Of a stretch of DNA of 64,000 nucleotides, positions 43,942 through 52,438 are shown piece after piece (positions within the stretch are counted from its first letter, which is position 1; each line of letters opens with the position of its first letter). The position numbers and the translations under genes were made by a program. The notes beneath the pieces are model-generated. The model was not told the origin of the DNA and searched no databases. It saw only the letters and a list, made by a program, of their open reading frames with translations. Source of the DNA: Sphingobacterium sp. SGR-19 (GTDB lineage Bacteria > Bacteroidota > Bacteroidia > Sphingobacteriales > Sphingobacteriaceae); NCBI RefSeq assembly GCF_011043555.1, contig NZ_JAAKGS010000007.1, positions 1 through 64,000 on the forward strand. The letters are read 5' to 3'.

Positions 43942-44676
43942 ATGATATTTCATCATTTTGGTTCCTATATCCTGTTGTTGAGAAAGGTCTTCAAAAAGCC
44001 CGAAAAATGGAAGATATATTTAAAAGAAATTTTTCATGAGATGAATGAAATAGGCATAGGTTCATTAAGCTTAATTTTGATTATTTCTACGTTCATTGGG
44101 GCGGTTATGACACTACAAATTGCCTTTCAGCTGGTATCTGATCTTATTCCAAGTGCAGTAATCGGACAGATCAACCGGGACTCCAATATCTTGGAACTGG
44201 GGCCGACTATATCAGGTTTGGTTTTAATGGGGAAAGTCGGGTCTGCTATTTCTTCTCAGATAGGTTCCATGCGTGTAACGGAACAAATCGACGCGCTGGA
44301 GATTATGGGCATCAATGCTCCTGGCTTCTTGATTTTGCCCAAGATTATCGCTGGCGTTATCATGGTTCCTGTGTTGGTTATCATTGCCATTTTCTGTGCT
44401 ATTACCGGCGGACTAATAGGAGGCAGTTTATCAGGGGCTGTTGCACCGTCAGACTATATACAAGGAATACAGGAAGGTTTTAATGGCTTTACGGTAACAG
44501 TGGCCATTGTAAAAGCCGTAATTTACGGATTTATTATTACTTCAGTTCCAGCATACAAAGGCTTTTATGTCAGAGGTGGGGCGTTGGAGGTCGGACAAGC
44601 AGGAACAAAAGCAGTGGTGATTGGCTGTATTGCGATTCTGGCTTGTGATTATATTATTACCGCATTGATGCTTTAA
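43942..44676 (+). CDS. mlaE: MlaE-family ABC transporter permease
   Basis: 244 residues. Matches the MlaE/YrbE permease family: an amphipathic N-terminus, five or so membrane helices (SLILIISTFIGAVMTLQ, ILPKIIAGVIMVPVLVIIAIF), and the signature ELGPTISGLVLMGKVGSAISSQIGSMRVTEQIDALEIMG within residues 88-125. Such permeases carry phospholipids between the membranes. The ATPase gene starts six bases downstream. The MCE/MlaD substrate-binding subunit normally in the same operon is not here. Confidence 0.93.
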   Translation: MIFHHFGSYILLLRKVFKKPEKWKIYLKEIFHEMNEIGIGSLSLILIISTFIGAVMTLQIAFQLVSDLIPSAVIGQINRDSNILELGPTISGLVLMGKVGSAISSQIGSMRVTEQIDALEIMGINAPGFLILPKIIAGVIMVPVLVIIAIFCAITGGLIGGSLSGAVAPSDYIQGIQEGFNGFTVTVAIVKAVIYGFIITSVPAYKGFYVRGGALEVGQAGTKAVVIGCIAILACDYIITALML

Positions 44677-44681
44677 GATTT

Positions 44682-45437
44682 ATGATTGAAATTCAAAATA
44701 TATACAAATCATTTGGTGATAATGATGTGTTGAAAGGGATCGACGCCATTTTTGAACCGGGCAAAGTGAACCTAATTATCGGCGGATCGGGCTCAGGTAA
44801 GAGTACGCTGTTGAAGTGTATTGTAGGGCTCCATGATCCCAATCAAGGAAAGGTATTCTTCGACCAACAGGAATTTACGGGAATGGACTTTGAGGAGCGT
44901 GTATCCATTCGCCGAAATATTGGTATGTTGTTTCAGAACTCCGCGTTGTTCGATTCTATGACCGTGGAACAAAATATTATTTTTGCATTGAGCATGTTTA
45001 CCGATATGAGCCAACAGGAAAAAATAGAACGTGCTAATTTCTGTCTTGATCGTGTAAATTTGAAGAATGCCAATAAATTATATCCATCTGAACTTTCAGG
45101 CGGAATGAAAAAGAGGGTAGGCATCGCAAGGGCAATTAGTATGAGTCCTAAGTACCTGTTTTGTGACGAACCAAACTCTGGTCTTGATCCCGCGACCGCC
45201 ATATTGATAGATGAGTTGATTCAAGAGCTAACAGAAGAATATCAATGTACAACGTTGGTTGTCACACATGATATGAACTCGGTAATGGGGATAGGTGATT
45301 ATATTCTGTTTTTATATCAAGGACAAAAGTTCTGGGATGGATCTAATGATGAGATGTTACGTTCGGATGTACAGGAGCTGAATGATTTTGTCTTTGCAAG
45401 CCCATTGATGAAAGCAGCCAGGGATTCTATTAAGTAA
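44682..45437 (+). CDS. mlaF: MlaF-family ABC transporter ATP-binding protein
   Basis: 251 residues. Complete ABC ATPase: Walker A GGSGSGKST (about 33-41), signature LSGGMKKRV (about 140-148), Walker B YLFCDEPNSGLDP (about 160-172) and switch histidine VVTHDMNS. IGMLFQNSALFDSMTVEQNI is typical of MlaF-type subunits. Forms the energising half of the phospholipid transporter with MlaE. The operon appears to end here: a promoter for the next gene lies 22 bases on. Confidence 0.93.
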   Translation: MIEIQNIYKSFGDNDVLKGIDAIFEPGKVNLIIGGSGSGKSTLLKCIVGLHDPNQGKVFFDQQEFTGMDFEERVSIRRNIGMLFQNSALFDSMTVEQNIIFALSMFTDMSQQEKIERANFCLDRVNLKNANKLYPSELSGGMKKRVGIARAISMSPKYLFCDEPNSGLDPATAILIDELIQELTEEYQCTTLVVTHDMNSVMGIGDYILFLYQGQKFWDGSNDEMLRSDVQELNDFVFASPLMKAARDSIK

Positions 45438-45458
45438 CAACATCTCACATCTAATCGT

Positions 45459-45466
45459 TATCTTTG
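45459..45466 (+). promoter_or_regulatory. Promoter of the methyltransferase gene, -7 element
   Basis: TATCTTTG between mlaF and the methyltransferase gene; predicted start near 45472, leader about 30 bases. Flanked by two copies of ACATCTAAT (45448-45456 and 45485-45493). Confidence 0.6.
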
Positions 45467-45501
45467 TGACGTTTTTAATGTCTGACATCTAATATCTGAA
45501 A

Positions 45502-46398
45502 TTGACTTCAACAACAAACATACAACTTCTTACGCCACAACACTGGAAAGATTACGAGCTGATCGATTGTGGTGATTTCGAAAAATTAGAACGATTTGGC
45601 GATTTTATTTTAATTCGTCCCGAGCCACAAGCCGTATGGCCGAAAACCCTATCCGAAGCGGAATGGACGAAAAGACACCATATCCGCTTCAAGGGACGAT
45701 CAGCAACTTCTGGAGATTGGCTGAAGAAAAATCCCCAAACACAGGACCGTTGGCATATCAGTTATAAAAACAAAGATGCGTCCATTAAATTTCGTTTGGG
45801 ATTAACGTCGTTCAAACACGTCGGCATATTCCCCGAACAAGCCGTGAATTGGGATTATATATCGGAATCCGTTAAATCTTTTAGGACACCCAATCCGAAA
45901 GTATTGAATTTATTTGCGTATACAGGCGGCGCATCGTTAATTGCAAAAGCGGCAGGGGCGGATACAACGCATGTTGATTCGATTAAACAAGTCGTTACTT
46001 GGGCGAATGAAAATCAAGCACTATCTGAATTGGATAATATCCGCTGGGTGGTAGAGGACGCGCTTAAATTTGTAAAAAGAGAATTAAAGCGTGGCAATAA
46101 ATACCAGGGCATTATATTAGATCCGCCGGCCTATGGGCATGGGCCTAAGGGAGAGAAGTGGAAGCTTGAAGATCATATCATGGGAATGATGCATGATGTG
46201 GTGCAACTTCTCGATCCAAAAGAGCATTTCCTTATTTTGAATACCTATTCTTTGGGATTTTCTTCCGTCATCGTGGAGAATCTGATAAGAACGGCGTTCC
46301 CGCAAGTAGAAAATCTGGAAATAGGAGAACTTTATTTACAAGCGACTGCAGGCTCCAAACTTCCTTTAGGCGTTTTCGGAAAATTTAGAAAAACATAA
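45502..46398 (+). CDS. Class I SAM-dependent methyltransferase (RlmI/RlmK-like)
   Basis: 298 residues. The SAM-binding motif is VLNLFAYTGGASLIAKAAGA (about 133-152), with HVDSIKQVVTWANEN and the catalytic-type loop IILDPPAYGHGPKGEKW (about 208-224). This matches the C-terminal domain of 23S rRNA cytosine methyltransferases of the RlmI/RlmK group, without the N-terminal PUA domain. The start is a TTG at 45502: an in-frame stop lies three codons upstream and there is no suitable ATG. Target RNA and position are not determinable here. Confidence 0.87.
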   Translation: MTSTTNIQLLTPQHWKDYELIDCGDFEKLERFGDFILIRPEPQAVWPKTLSEAEWTKRHHIRFKGRSATSGDWLKKNPQTQDRWHISYKNKDASIKFRLGLTSFKHVGIFPEQAVNWDYISESVKSFRTPNPKVLNLFAYTGGASLIAKAAGADTTHVDSIKQVVTWANENQALSELDNIRWVVEDALKFVKRELKRGNKYQGIILDPPAYGHGPKGEKWKLEDHIMGMMHDVVQLLDPKEHFLILNTYSLGFSSVIVENLIRTAFPQVENLEIGELYLQATAGSKLPLGVFGKFRKT

Positions 46399-46495
46399 TT
46401 AGATGAGGGCGGGACTGTGGCGGACATAAAGCTCGGTGTTTCTTTAAAACCAATGCGACAATTCCACACGAGTATAAAATAACAGATGCGCCTTA

Positions 46496-46517
46496 AAAAA
46501 TGAATCCAATCATTTTT
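46496..46517. terminator. Probable bidirectional terminator between methyltransferase gene and purU
   Basis: AAAAATGA (46496-46503) pairs with TCATTTTT (46510-46517) around six bases. AT-rich but symmetrical, with A/T runs in both directions. Confidence 0.45.
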
Positions 46518-46539
46518 CGATAATGATAAACATAATACC

Positions 46540-46547
46540 CAAAGATA
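46540..46547 (-). promoter_or_regulatory. Orphan -7 element downstream of purU
   Basis: TATCTTTG on the minus strand, followed by GG. It points toward the hairpin at 46496-46517 and then into the methyltransferase gene's antisense strand. There is no gene for it to serve beyond a seven-codon frame. Confidence 0.35.
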
Positions 46548-46562
46548 CAAGATCTTGCGTCT

Positions 46563-47405
46563 CTACTCAAAAACAATCGTCTTATTGCCCTGTAGCATCA
46601 CGCGGTCTTCCGTTAGCAAATGGATGGCATGGCTTAATACCGCTTTCTCGATTTCCTTTCCTGCTGTAACCAAATTGGGGACATCATAACTGTGATTGAT
46701 CGATTTAGTACGTTGTACGATGATTGGACCTTCATCCAGGTCGTTGGTAACGTAATGAGCGGTCGCACCGATAATCTTAACCCCACGTTTGTAAGCCTGT
46801 CGGTAGGGATTGGCACCGATGAATGCAGGAAGGAAAGAATGATGTATGTTAATGAGCTTATTCGCAAACTTTGCAACAAAAGTGGGAGAGAGGATACGCA
46901 TAAACTTTGCCAGTACGATATAATCCGGTTGGTACGGTGCAATGGTTTCTGCTAGTTCTCGTTCAAACTCCTCCTTGCTTTTGTTTTCATGAGATATATA
47001 ATGATAGGGGATGTTGAACTTCTCGGTAAACTCTTTCAGCACTTCGTAGTTTCCAACTACTGCTTTTACAGAAGCATTAAGTGTTTTGAAAAAATGGCGT
47101 ACCAGGATGTCTGCAAGGCAATGGTGTTCTTTGGTTACCAGGATAACAAGCTTCTTTTCGCGAGCAGGATTGATGGACACCTGTGCGTGAGCAGGTAAGT
47201 TGTCTTCCAAATCCTGTTGCAATAATAGCGTAGCAGCGGGTACGCCGCTGCACACCACACGGACGAAGAATTTGCGATTTTCCTCATCAACAAATTCTCG
47301 CATAGTTACGATATTCAAATGATGCTTAGCGATGATGTGGGCGACACTAGCAACCAGGCCCACCGCATCTTGGCACTGGATAAGTATTAAGGTTTGGTTG
47401 TTCAT
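46563..47405 (-). CDS. purU: Formyltetrahydrofolate deformylase
   Basis: 280 residues. An N-terminal ACT domain (about 1-80, QCQDAVGLVASVAHIIAKHH) precedes a formyltransferase-fold catalytic domain (about 83-280) with KFMRILSPTFV, NIHHSFLPAFIGANPYRQAY and GATAHYVTNDLDEGPII, which holds the catalytic Asp and His. It releases formate from 10-formyl-THF to balance one-carbon pools. It starts 30 bases after the parE stop on the same strand, so it is likely co-transcribed with parE. Confidence 0.95.
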   Translation of the reverse strand: MNNQTLILIQCQDAVGLVASVAHIIAKHHLNIVTMREFVDEENRKFFVRVVCSGVPAATLLLQQDLEDNLPAHAQVSINPAREKKLVILVTKEHHCLADILVRHFFKTLNASVKAVVGNYEVLKEFTEKFNIPYHYISHENKSKEEFERELAETIAPYQPDYIVLAKFMRILSPTFVAKFANKLINIHHSFLPAFIGANPYRQAYKRGVKIIGATAHYVTNDLDEGPIIVQRTKSINHSYDVPNLVTAGKEIEKAVLSHAIHLLTEDRVMLQGNKTIVFE

Positions 47406-47435
47406 TATTTTTGTTGTATAAATTCTATTGCCTTT

Positions 47436-49298
47436 TTAGGAGGCAACGGCAGCAGCTTTAGCAAGTTCTTCTTCTAGATCGATTTCAATACGTAAGTTTT
47501 CCACAATATGTTTTTGCCTATCGGGTGTATTTTTGCCCATATAATATTCCAACAATTGCGGAAGTTTGTTATCCTTTGAAAGAATTACAGGATCCAAACG
47601 TATGTCTTTGCCAATGAAAAGACCGAATTCGGATGGGGAAATCTCACCTAAACCTTTGAAGCGAGTGATTTCTGGTTTACCTCCTAATTTGGCAATGGCG
47701 CGTTGACGTTCCTCATCCGAATAACAATAGATGGTTTCTTTTTTATTCCGCACACGGAATAGCGGGGTTTGCAAAATGGACACATGTCCGGCTTTCACTA
47801 AGTCCGGGAAAAATTGTAAAAAGAACGTTAGCAACAGCAAGCGGATGTGCATACCATCCACATCAGCATCTGTCGCGATGACGATGTTGTTATAACGTAG
47901 ACCATCAAGTCCGTCTTCGATATTCAAGGCGTGTTGCAACAAGTTAAACTCCTCGTTCTCGTAAACAATTTTTTTCGACATACCGTAGGAGTTTAAGGGC
48001 TTACCTTTTAAGCTAAATACCGCTTGGGTTTGCACATCACGTGATTTGGTAATAGAGCCGCTTGCGGAGTCTCCCTCGGTGATGAACAGAGTCGTTTCTA
48101 GATTACGCTCGTTTTTATCATTGAAATGGATTTTGCAGTCACGCAATTTCCGATTATGCAAAGATGCTTTCTTAGCACGTTCGTTAGCCAGTTTCTTAAT
48201 ACCTGCAATATCTTTTCGCTCCCGTTCCGATTGTAAGATACGCTTAAGCAAAGCATCAGCTGTAGTCGGATTTTTGTGTAGATAATCATCCAATGCCTTT
48301 TTAACAAAATCGTTGATAAAAGTGCGTACGGTAGGACCTTCTGGGCCGATGCTTTGTGATCCGAGCTTTGTTTTTGTTTGCGACTCAAATACCGGTTCTT
48401 GTACCTTAATCGCGATAGCGCCGATAATGGAGGATCGAATATCGGATGCATCGTATTCTTTTTTATAAAATTCCCGAACAGTTTTTACAACGGCTTCGCG
48501 GAATGCTGCTTGGTGTGTGCCACCTTGCGTGGTGTGTTGCCCATTGACAAAAGAATAATATTCTTCACCATATTGCTGACCGTGTGTCAGTGCAATTTCG
48601 ATATCGTCTCCCCTTAGATGGATGATCGGATAACGCATGGATTCTGCATCAATATTGCGCTCGAGTAAATCTTTTAATCCATTTTCGGAAACAAACTTTT
48701 GTCCGTTGAAATTGATGGTCAGCCCGGAGTTAAGGAATACATAATTCCATATCATGTTTTCTACAAACTCCATACGGAACTTGTAATTCCGGAAAATCGT
48801 TTCATCCGGGTAGAAACTTGTCGCCGTACCGTTACGTTGCGTAGTTTCTTTTTGCTCGTCATTCACTAATTCACCACGTTGAAACTGTGCAATACGGGTT
48901 ACGCCTTGACGATACGACTGTACGGTAAATTGGTCGGAAAGGGCGTTGACGGCTTTCGTGCCGACACCATTTAGACCTACAGATTTTTGGAACGCCTTGC
49001 TGTCGTATTTACCGCCGGTGTTGATTTTAGAAACCACATCCACAACGGATCCAATGGGAATGCCGCGTCCGTAATCACGTACCGCTACTTTATTGTCGTG
49101 AACGGTGATGTCGATCGTTTTGCCGGCACCCATCACGAATTCATCTATGGAATTGTCGACAATCTCCTTTAACAATACGTAGATTCCATCGTCATAAGCA
49201 GAACCATCTCCCAATTTCCCGATATACATACCGGGGCGCAAACGGATGTGTTCTTTCCAATCTAAGGAACGTATACTGTCTTCGTTATATGTCGTCAT
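47436..49298 (-). CDS. parE: DNA topoisomerase IV subunit B
   Basis: 620 residues. ATPase subunit of a type II topoisomerase. GHKL ATPase motifs are at the N-terminus ([33 protein letters not shown]), GTHQAAF follows, and the Toprim domain has TEGDSASG and [14 protein letters not shown]. The C-terminal [11 protein letters not shown] region is present. Length and the absence of the gyrase-type insert favour ParE over GyrB, as Bacteroidota genomes usually encode both. The parC gene is not adjacent. Good -7 promoter element upstream. Confidence 0.9.
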   Translation of the reverse strand: MTTYNEDSIRSLDWKEHIRLRPGMYIGKLGDGSAYDDGIYVLLKEIVDNSIDEFVMGAGKTIDITVHDNKVAVRDYGRGIPIGSVVDVVSKINTGGKYDSKAFQKSVGLNGVGTKAVNALSDQFTVQSYRQGVTRIAQFQRGELVNDEQKETTQRNGTATSFYPDETIFRNYKFRMEFVENMIWNYVFLNSGLTINFNGQKFVSENGLKDLLERNIDAESMRYPIIHLRGDDIEIALTHGQQYGEEYYSFVNGQHTTQGGTHQAAFREAVVKTVREFYKKEYDASDIRSSIIGAIAIKVQEPVFESQTKTKLGSQSIGPEGPTVRTFINDFVKKALDDYLHKNPTTADALLKRILQSERERKDIAGIKKLANERAKKASLHNRKLRDCKIHFNDKNERNLETTLFITEGDSASGSITKSRDVQTQAVFSLKGKPLNSYGMSKKIVYENEEFNLLQHALNIEDGLDGLRYNNIVIATDADVDGMHIRLLLLTFFLQFFPDLVKAGHVSILQTPLFRVRNKKETIYCYSDEERQRAIAKLGGKPEITRFKGLGEISPSEFGLFIGKDIRLDPVILSKDNKLPQLLEYYMGKNTPDRQKHIVENLRIEIDLEEELAKAAAVAS

Positions 49299-49325
49299 AC
49301 GGTTTGTTTAAGTTTTCTTTGCTAA

Positions 49326-49333
49326 CAAAAATA
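49326..49333 (-). promoter_or_regulatory. parE promoter, -7 element
   Basis: TATTTTTG on the minus strand, 27 bases before the ATG; predicted start near 49320. Confidence 0.55.
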
Positions 49334-49390
49334 GGAAAAAGATTAGATAATTTCGGCAAGCTCTTTGCCTAATCCTATTGTAGAAAAGCT

Positions 49391-49735
49391 ATGAAAGGAA
49401 AAATTATTGTAAGTAGATTTTGGACAAATATCTTTTCGGGAAGAAAAGCAGTGGCGATCGTTATCTTTCCTTTTATCTTTTTACTGGATCGACGTTATAG
49501 GCATGATAAGTATTTATTAAACCACGAAAATATACATATCAGGCAGGCAGCGGAGATGTTGGTTGTCCCCTTCTATATATGGTATGGTGTTGAATTTTTG
49601 TTACGCTACTTACAATACAAAAAATTTCGGCAAGCTTACCTTAATATCTCTTTTGAGCGGGAAGCCTACCGAAATGAAAAAAATCTACATTATCTAAAAA
49701 ATCGTAGGTTCTGGGCTTTTAGAAAATATTTTTAG
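49391..49735 (+). CDS. Small membrane protein with an HExxH motif, function unknown
   Basis: 114 residues. A hydrophobic segment (about 18-34, KAVAIVIFPFIFLLD) is followed by LLNHENIHIRQAAEM (about 42-56), where HENIH has the HExxH form of zinc metallopeptidases, then a second hydrophobic stretch (about 57-72, VVPFYIWYGVEFLLRY) and SFEREAYRNEKN, whose glutamate could be the third ligand of a gluzincin-like site. The protein is very short for a peptidase, so catalytic function is uncertain. Single gene between parE and accD. Confidence 0.75.
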   Translation: MKGKIIVSRFWTNIFSGRKAVAIVIFPFIFLLDRRYRHDKYLLNHENIHIRQAAEMLVVPFYIWYGVEFLLRYLQYKKFRQAYLNISFEREAYRNEKNLHYLKNRRFWAFRKYF

Positions 49736-49743
49736 TTGGTCGT

Positions 49744-50586
49744 TTATTTCACTAATCGTAAATAACTTGCTACTTTACGTTTAAGATTCCGGCGATCCAC
49801 AATAAAATCCAGGAATCCGTGTTCCAAAACAAATTCAGATGTCTGAAAGCCTTTGGGTAAATCTTTTTTGATAGTCTCTTTAATAACACGTGGGCCAGCA
49901 AACCCAATCAATGCACCCGGTTCAGCAATGTTAATGTCCCCTAACATCGCGTAGGAAGCCGTTACACCACCTGTTGTCGGGTCGGTTAATAAACAAACAT
50001 AGGGAATTTTAGCCTGTGCTAACAGCGCTAGTTTTGCTGATGTCTTCGCCATCTGCATTAAGGAGAAAGCAGCTTCCATCATACGTGCCCCGCCCGATTT
50101 AGAAATCAACATGAAAGGGGTTTTGTTTTCTATACAATAGTCGATGGAACGCGCAATTTTTTCGCCAACTACTGAACCCATAGAACCACCAATAAAGGTG
50201 AAGTCCATACACGCGATCACGATATCCCGATCCTCCATTTTGCCATGTGCACAGCGGATGGCATCTTTTAACCCTGTTTTGGCTTGGCTGTCGGCTAAGC
50301 GGACAGGATATGGTTTCGTATCAGAAAATTGAAGAGGATCACCCGATGTTAAGTTTTCAAATAGCTCGGTGTATTTGTTGTCATCGAAAAGGATAGAGAA
50401 ATAGGCAGCAGAACCGATGCGGATATGATAATCACAATACTGGCAAACGTATTGGTTTTCAATTTGTTCACTGTTTAATAGCGGCTTTTTGCAATTTGGA
50501 CATTTATTCCACATGCCATCAGGCGCTTCCTTTTTATTTTCAGTTGCAGTATGGATACCTGCCTTGTTTCTTTTAAACCAACTCAT
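49744..50586 (-). CDS. accD: Acetyl-CoA carboxylase carboxyltransferase subunit beta
   Basis: 280 residues from [10 protein letters not shown] at 50586; the frame runs to 50628, but a promoter-like element lies within the extension and the family begins at MSWF. A four-cysteine zinc ribbon (Cys29, Cys32, Cys48, Cys51) precedes the crotonase-fold domain with [35 protein letters not shown] and the oxyanion-type glycine stretches. With AccA it transfers carboxyl from biotin to acetyl-CoA, the first committed step of fatty-acid synthesis. accA is not in the window. Confidence 0.95.
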   Translation of the reverse strand: MSWFKRNKAGIHTATENKKEAPDGMWNKCPNCKKPLLNSEQIENQYVCQYCDYHIRIGSAAYFSILFDDNKYTELFENLTSGDPLQFSDTKPYPVRLADSQAKTGLKDAIRCAHGKMEDRDIVIACMDFTFIGGSMGSVVGEKIARSIDYCIENKTPFMLISKSGGARMMEAAFSLMQMAKTSAKLALLAQAKIPYVCLLTDPTTGGVTASYAMLGDINIAEPGALIGFAGPRVIKETIKKDLPKGFQTSEFVLEHGFLDFIVDRRNLKRKVASYLRLVK

Positions 50587-50608
50587 AAAATCACGATCAT
50601 TCGGACTA

Positions 50609-50640
50609 CAAAGAAACGAAACCATCATGATTTATGCAAA
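50609..50640 (-). promoter_or_regulatory. Candidate accD promoter
   Basis: On the minus strand TTTG (50640-50637), a 20-base spacer and TTTCTTTG (50616-50609), one base off the TAnnTTTG consensus. Predicted start near 50603. Confidence 0.45.
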
Positions 50641-50824
50641 CCCTATAGAGGAATGAATAAACCGAGCTTGCGCCATCTTGAATATCTTAAGCAAACACGA
50701 GTGAGAAATCTGACAGCTTCATTGCCGTAAAAAAATTATTCTAATGAAAAATATTGTAAAAAGAGTGACGGAGCAATACCGGTTATGAAAATGATAGAAG
50801 GCGTGGGGTCTATAAAATAAAAAT

Positions 50825-50919
50825 AGGCAAGCTACTCCTATCGCACCGCTCAACCTAATACCCTTGCTTTGTTCCCAACCTGGGGGAGTCAAAGGGAGCT
50901 GGTCGTAGGAGACTTGCCT
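50825..50919 (-). ncRNA. ffs: Signal recognition particle 4.5S RNA (SRP RNA)
   Basis: About 95 bases that fold into one long hairpin, with ends GGCAAG and CTTGCC pairing (50913-50918 with 50826-50831) and CTCCTA/TAGGAG next. The apical region (50865-50882, minus strand) reads CAGG-UUG-GGAA-CAA-AGCA: the GGAA tetraloop on three base pairs and the CAGG/AGCA internal loop match domain IV of E. coli 4.5S RNA (CAGG-UCC-GGAA-GGA-AGCA), the site bound by Ffh. A TACTTTTG promoter element lies six bases upstream of the predicted 5' end, and a T-rich tail follows. The remaining parts of the 434-base gap (50587-51020) show no gene. Confidence 0.94.
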
Positions 50920-50923
50920 GCGA

Positions 50924-50931
50924 CAAAAGTA
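50924..50931 (-). promoter_or_regulatory. SRP RNA promoter, -7 element
   Basis: TACTTTTG on the minus strand; transcription starting about six bases on would begin at the first base of the SRP hairpin. No TTG at -33. Confidence 0.65.
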
Positions 50932-51020
50932 GCAAAAAAATAGTTCTCTGGAAAACTTTTTATAGGACTTTGTTTAGGCGCTTGATTGTCAGTTAAAAAT
51001 AATTTCGTTCGATAGGCACG

Positions 51021-52112
51021 TTATAGTATCTTGTACGTTTTTCCGGGTAAAGATAAAAGTATACCGTTCATCTCCATTTCTAAAAGTACCATCGCTAATT
51101 TGCTCGTGGGCCAATCCAGGTATAGTGCAATTTCATCAACGCGTGCCTGTTCCTTTCCATGTAAGAAATTGTATACCCGTTGCTCATCTTTGCTAAGACT
51201 ACTTGTTAATAATGGAAGTTGCAATGTCTCCGGCTTAGGCTCAGGACGCTCCCATCCCATCAAATAAATCAAGTCGTCCGCGTGGCGAATAAGGTGGGCA
51301 CGGTGTGTTTTAATCAGATAATTACAGCCAGCAGAATATTCTCGGTCTATGCCTCCCGGGAAGGCACACACATCCCTGTTATAGCTGTTGGCAATTTCGG
51401 CTGTAATCAGCGCACCACCTTTTTTTGCAGCTTCCACAACGATGACCACGTCGGCAAGTCCGGCGATGATACGGTTTCTCGCCGGGAAATTATTGCGGTC
51501 AGGGATAGTGCCAGATGGGTATTCGGTCAATAAGCCGCCTCCTTCTAGCATGCGAGAGGCAATATCCCGATGTGCTGATGGGTATATCCTATCCAGTCCA
51601 TGTCCCAAAACACCAATAGTGGGAATGTGATGCTTAAGCGCTAAGCGATGTGCTTGTACATCTATCCCATACGCTAGACCGCTTACAATCTGTACACTAT
51701 ATTCCCGTAAAGTAGAAACTAATTCTTCACAAAGACCTTTTCCATAAGCTGTTGCATTTCTGGTGCCTACTATACTGATACATCTAGAAGGATTTAAATC
51801 GGCTGCACCCTTGTAATAAAGTAAGAGCGGTGCATCGTCACACTGTTTTAAACGGTGTGGATAGTTTGTGTCCTCGGTCCAAAGGATTTCAATGTCGTGC
51901 TTTTCAACAAAAGCTAATTCCTGTTCTGCTTCATGCAGGTAATTCTTCGAGAGGATAGATTCAACAGTGGCCTTCCTGATATTCGGAATGGAAAGTAATT
52001 GCTGTTTACTGGCGTCGAAGATGTCCTCGACTGAACCGCAATGAGCCAACAAGGCGCGTGCCGTTTTGGAGCCAACACCTTTAATCTTTGTAAGGGCTAT
52101 TTTTTTGAGCAT
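51021..52112 (-). CDS. dprA: DNA-processing protein DprA
   Basis: 363 residues. Loads RecA onto incoming single-stranded DNA during natural transformation. A helix-hairpin-helix N-terminus (about 1-60, TKIKGVGSKTARALLAHCG) precedes the Rossmann domain with SIVGTRNATAYGKGLCEEL and VSGLAYGIDVQAHR (about 112-160), FPARNRIIAGLADVVIVVEA, and a C-terminal winged-helix domain (about 295-363, EQARVDEIALYLDWPTSKLA). Near-consensus TATCTTTA upstream could be its -7 element; it is divergent from the small gene at 52186. Presence of dprA alone does not show competence. Confidence 0.95.
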   Translation of the reverse strand: MLKKIALTKIKGVGSKTARALLAHCGSVEDIFDASKQQLLSIPNIRKATVESILSKNYLHEAEQELAFVEKHDIEILWTEDTNYPHRLKQCDDAPLLLYYKGAADLNPSRCISIVGTRNATAYGKGLCEELVSTLREYSVQIVSGLAYGIDVQAHRLALKHHIPTIGVLGHGLDRIYPSAHRDIASRMLEGGGLLTEYPSGTIPDRNNFPARNRIIAGLADVVIVVEAAKKGGALITAEIANSYNRDVCAFPGGIDREYSAGCNYLIKTHRAHLIRHADDLIYLMGWERPEPKPETLQLPLLTSSLSKDEQRVYNFLHGKEQARVDEIALYLDWPTSKLAMVLLEMEMNGILLSLPGKTYKIL

Positions 52113-52158
52113 GGTTATAATTCAGAAACCTAAAGATAGAAAATTTATATAAAAATTC

Positions 52159-52166
52159 TAACTTTG
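52159..52166 (+). promoter_or_regulatory. Promoter of the 79-residue gene, -7 element
   Basis: TAACTTTG, 19 bases before the ATG at 52186. Predicted leader about 12 bases. Confidence 0.6.
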
Positions 52167-52185
52167 ACTGAAAAACTAGAATACA

Positions 52186-52425
52186 ATGGAATTACAAGGA
52201 GCGCAAGAACCATTTGATATAGAGATTGGAAATATCGTATATTCCGTTTTTCCGGAAGAAAAAGATGTATACCTTATTTTCAAAGAGGGGAAAGAATACG
52301 TTAAGATAATAAAAGATAACGATACCTCCTGGTTAAAGCTGAACCCCGAAACCGAATTACCCATGTTCGGCATGGACGAAGAAGTGAATCTTATTGGGCA
52401 ACAAATAGATCAAGAATTAAAATAG
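52186..52425 (+). CDS. Small acidic protein, function unknown
   Basis: 79 residues. It has its own -7 element and the frame fills the space between dprA and rsmG. The chain is acidic and beta-rich (FDIEIGNIVYSVFPEEKDVY, EYVKIIKDNDTSWLKLN), with no signal sequence, cysteine or membrane helix. I do not recognise the family; the compact strand pattern suggests a small single-domain cytoplasmic protein. Convergent with rsmG, 13 bases apart. Confidence 0.75.
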   Translation: MELQGAQEPFDIEIGNIVYSVFPEEKDVYLIFKEGKEYVKIIKDNDTSWLKLNPETELPMFGMDEEVNLIGQQIDQELK

Positions 52426-52438
52426 TAGTCAAAGAACC

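Noticed and set aside
46332-46550. 72-codon minus-strand frame behind purU
   Set aside because: It overlaps the 3' end of the methyltransferase gene and the hairpin at 46496, and has no recognisable domain.
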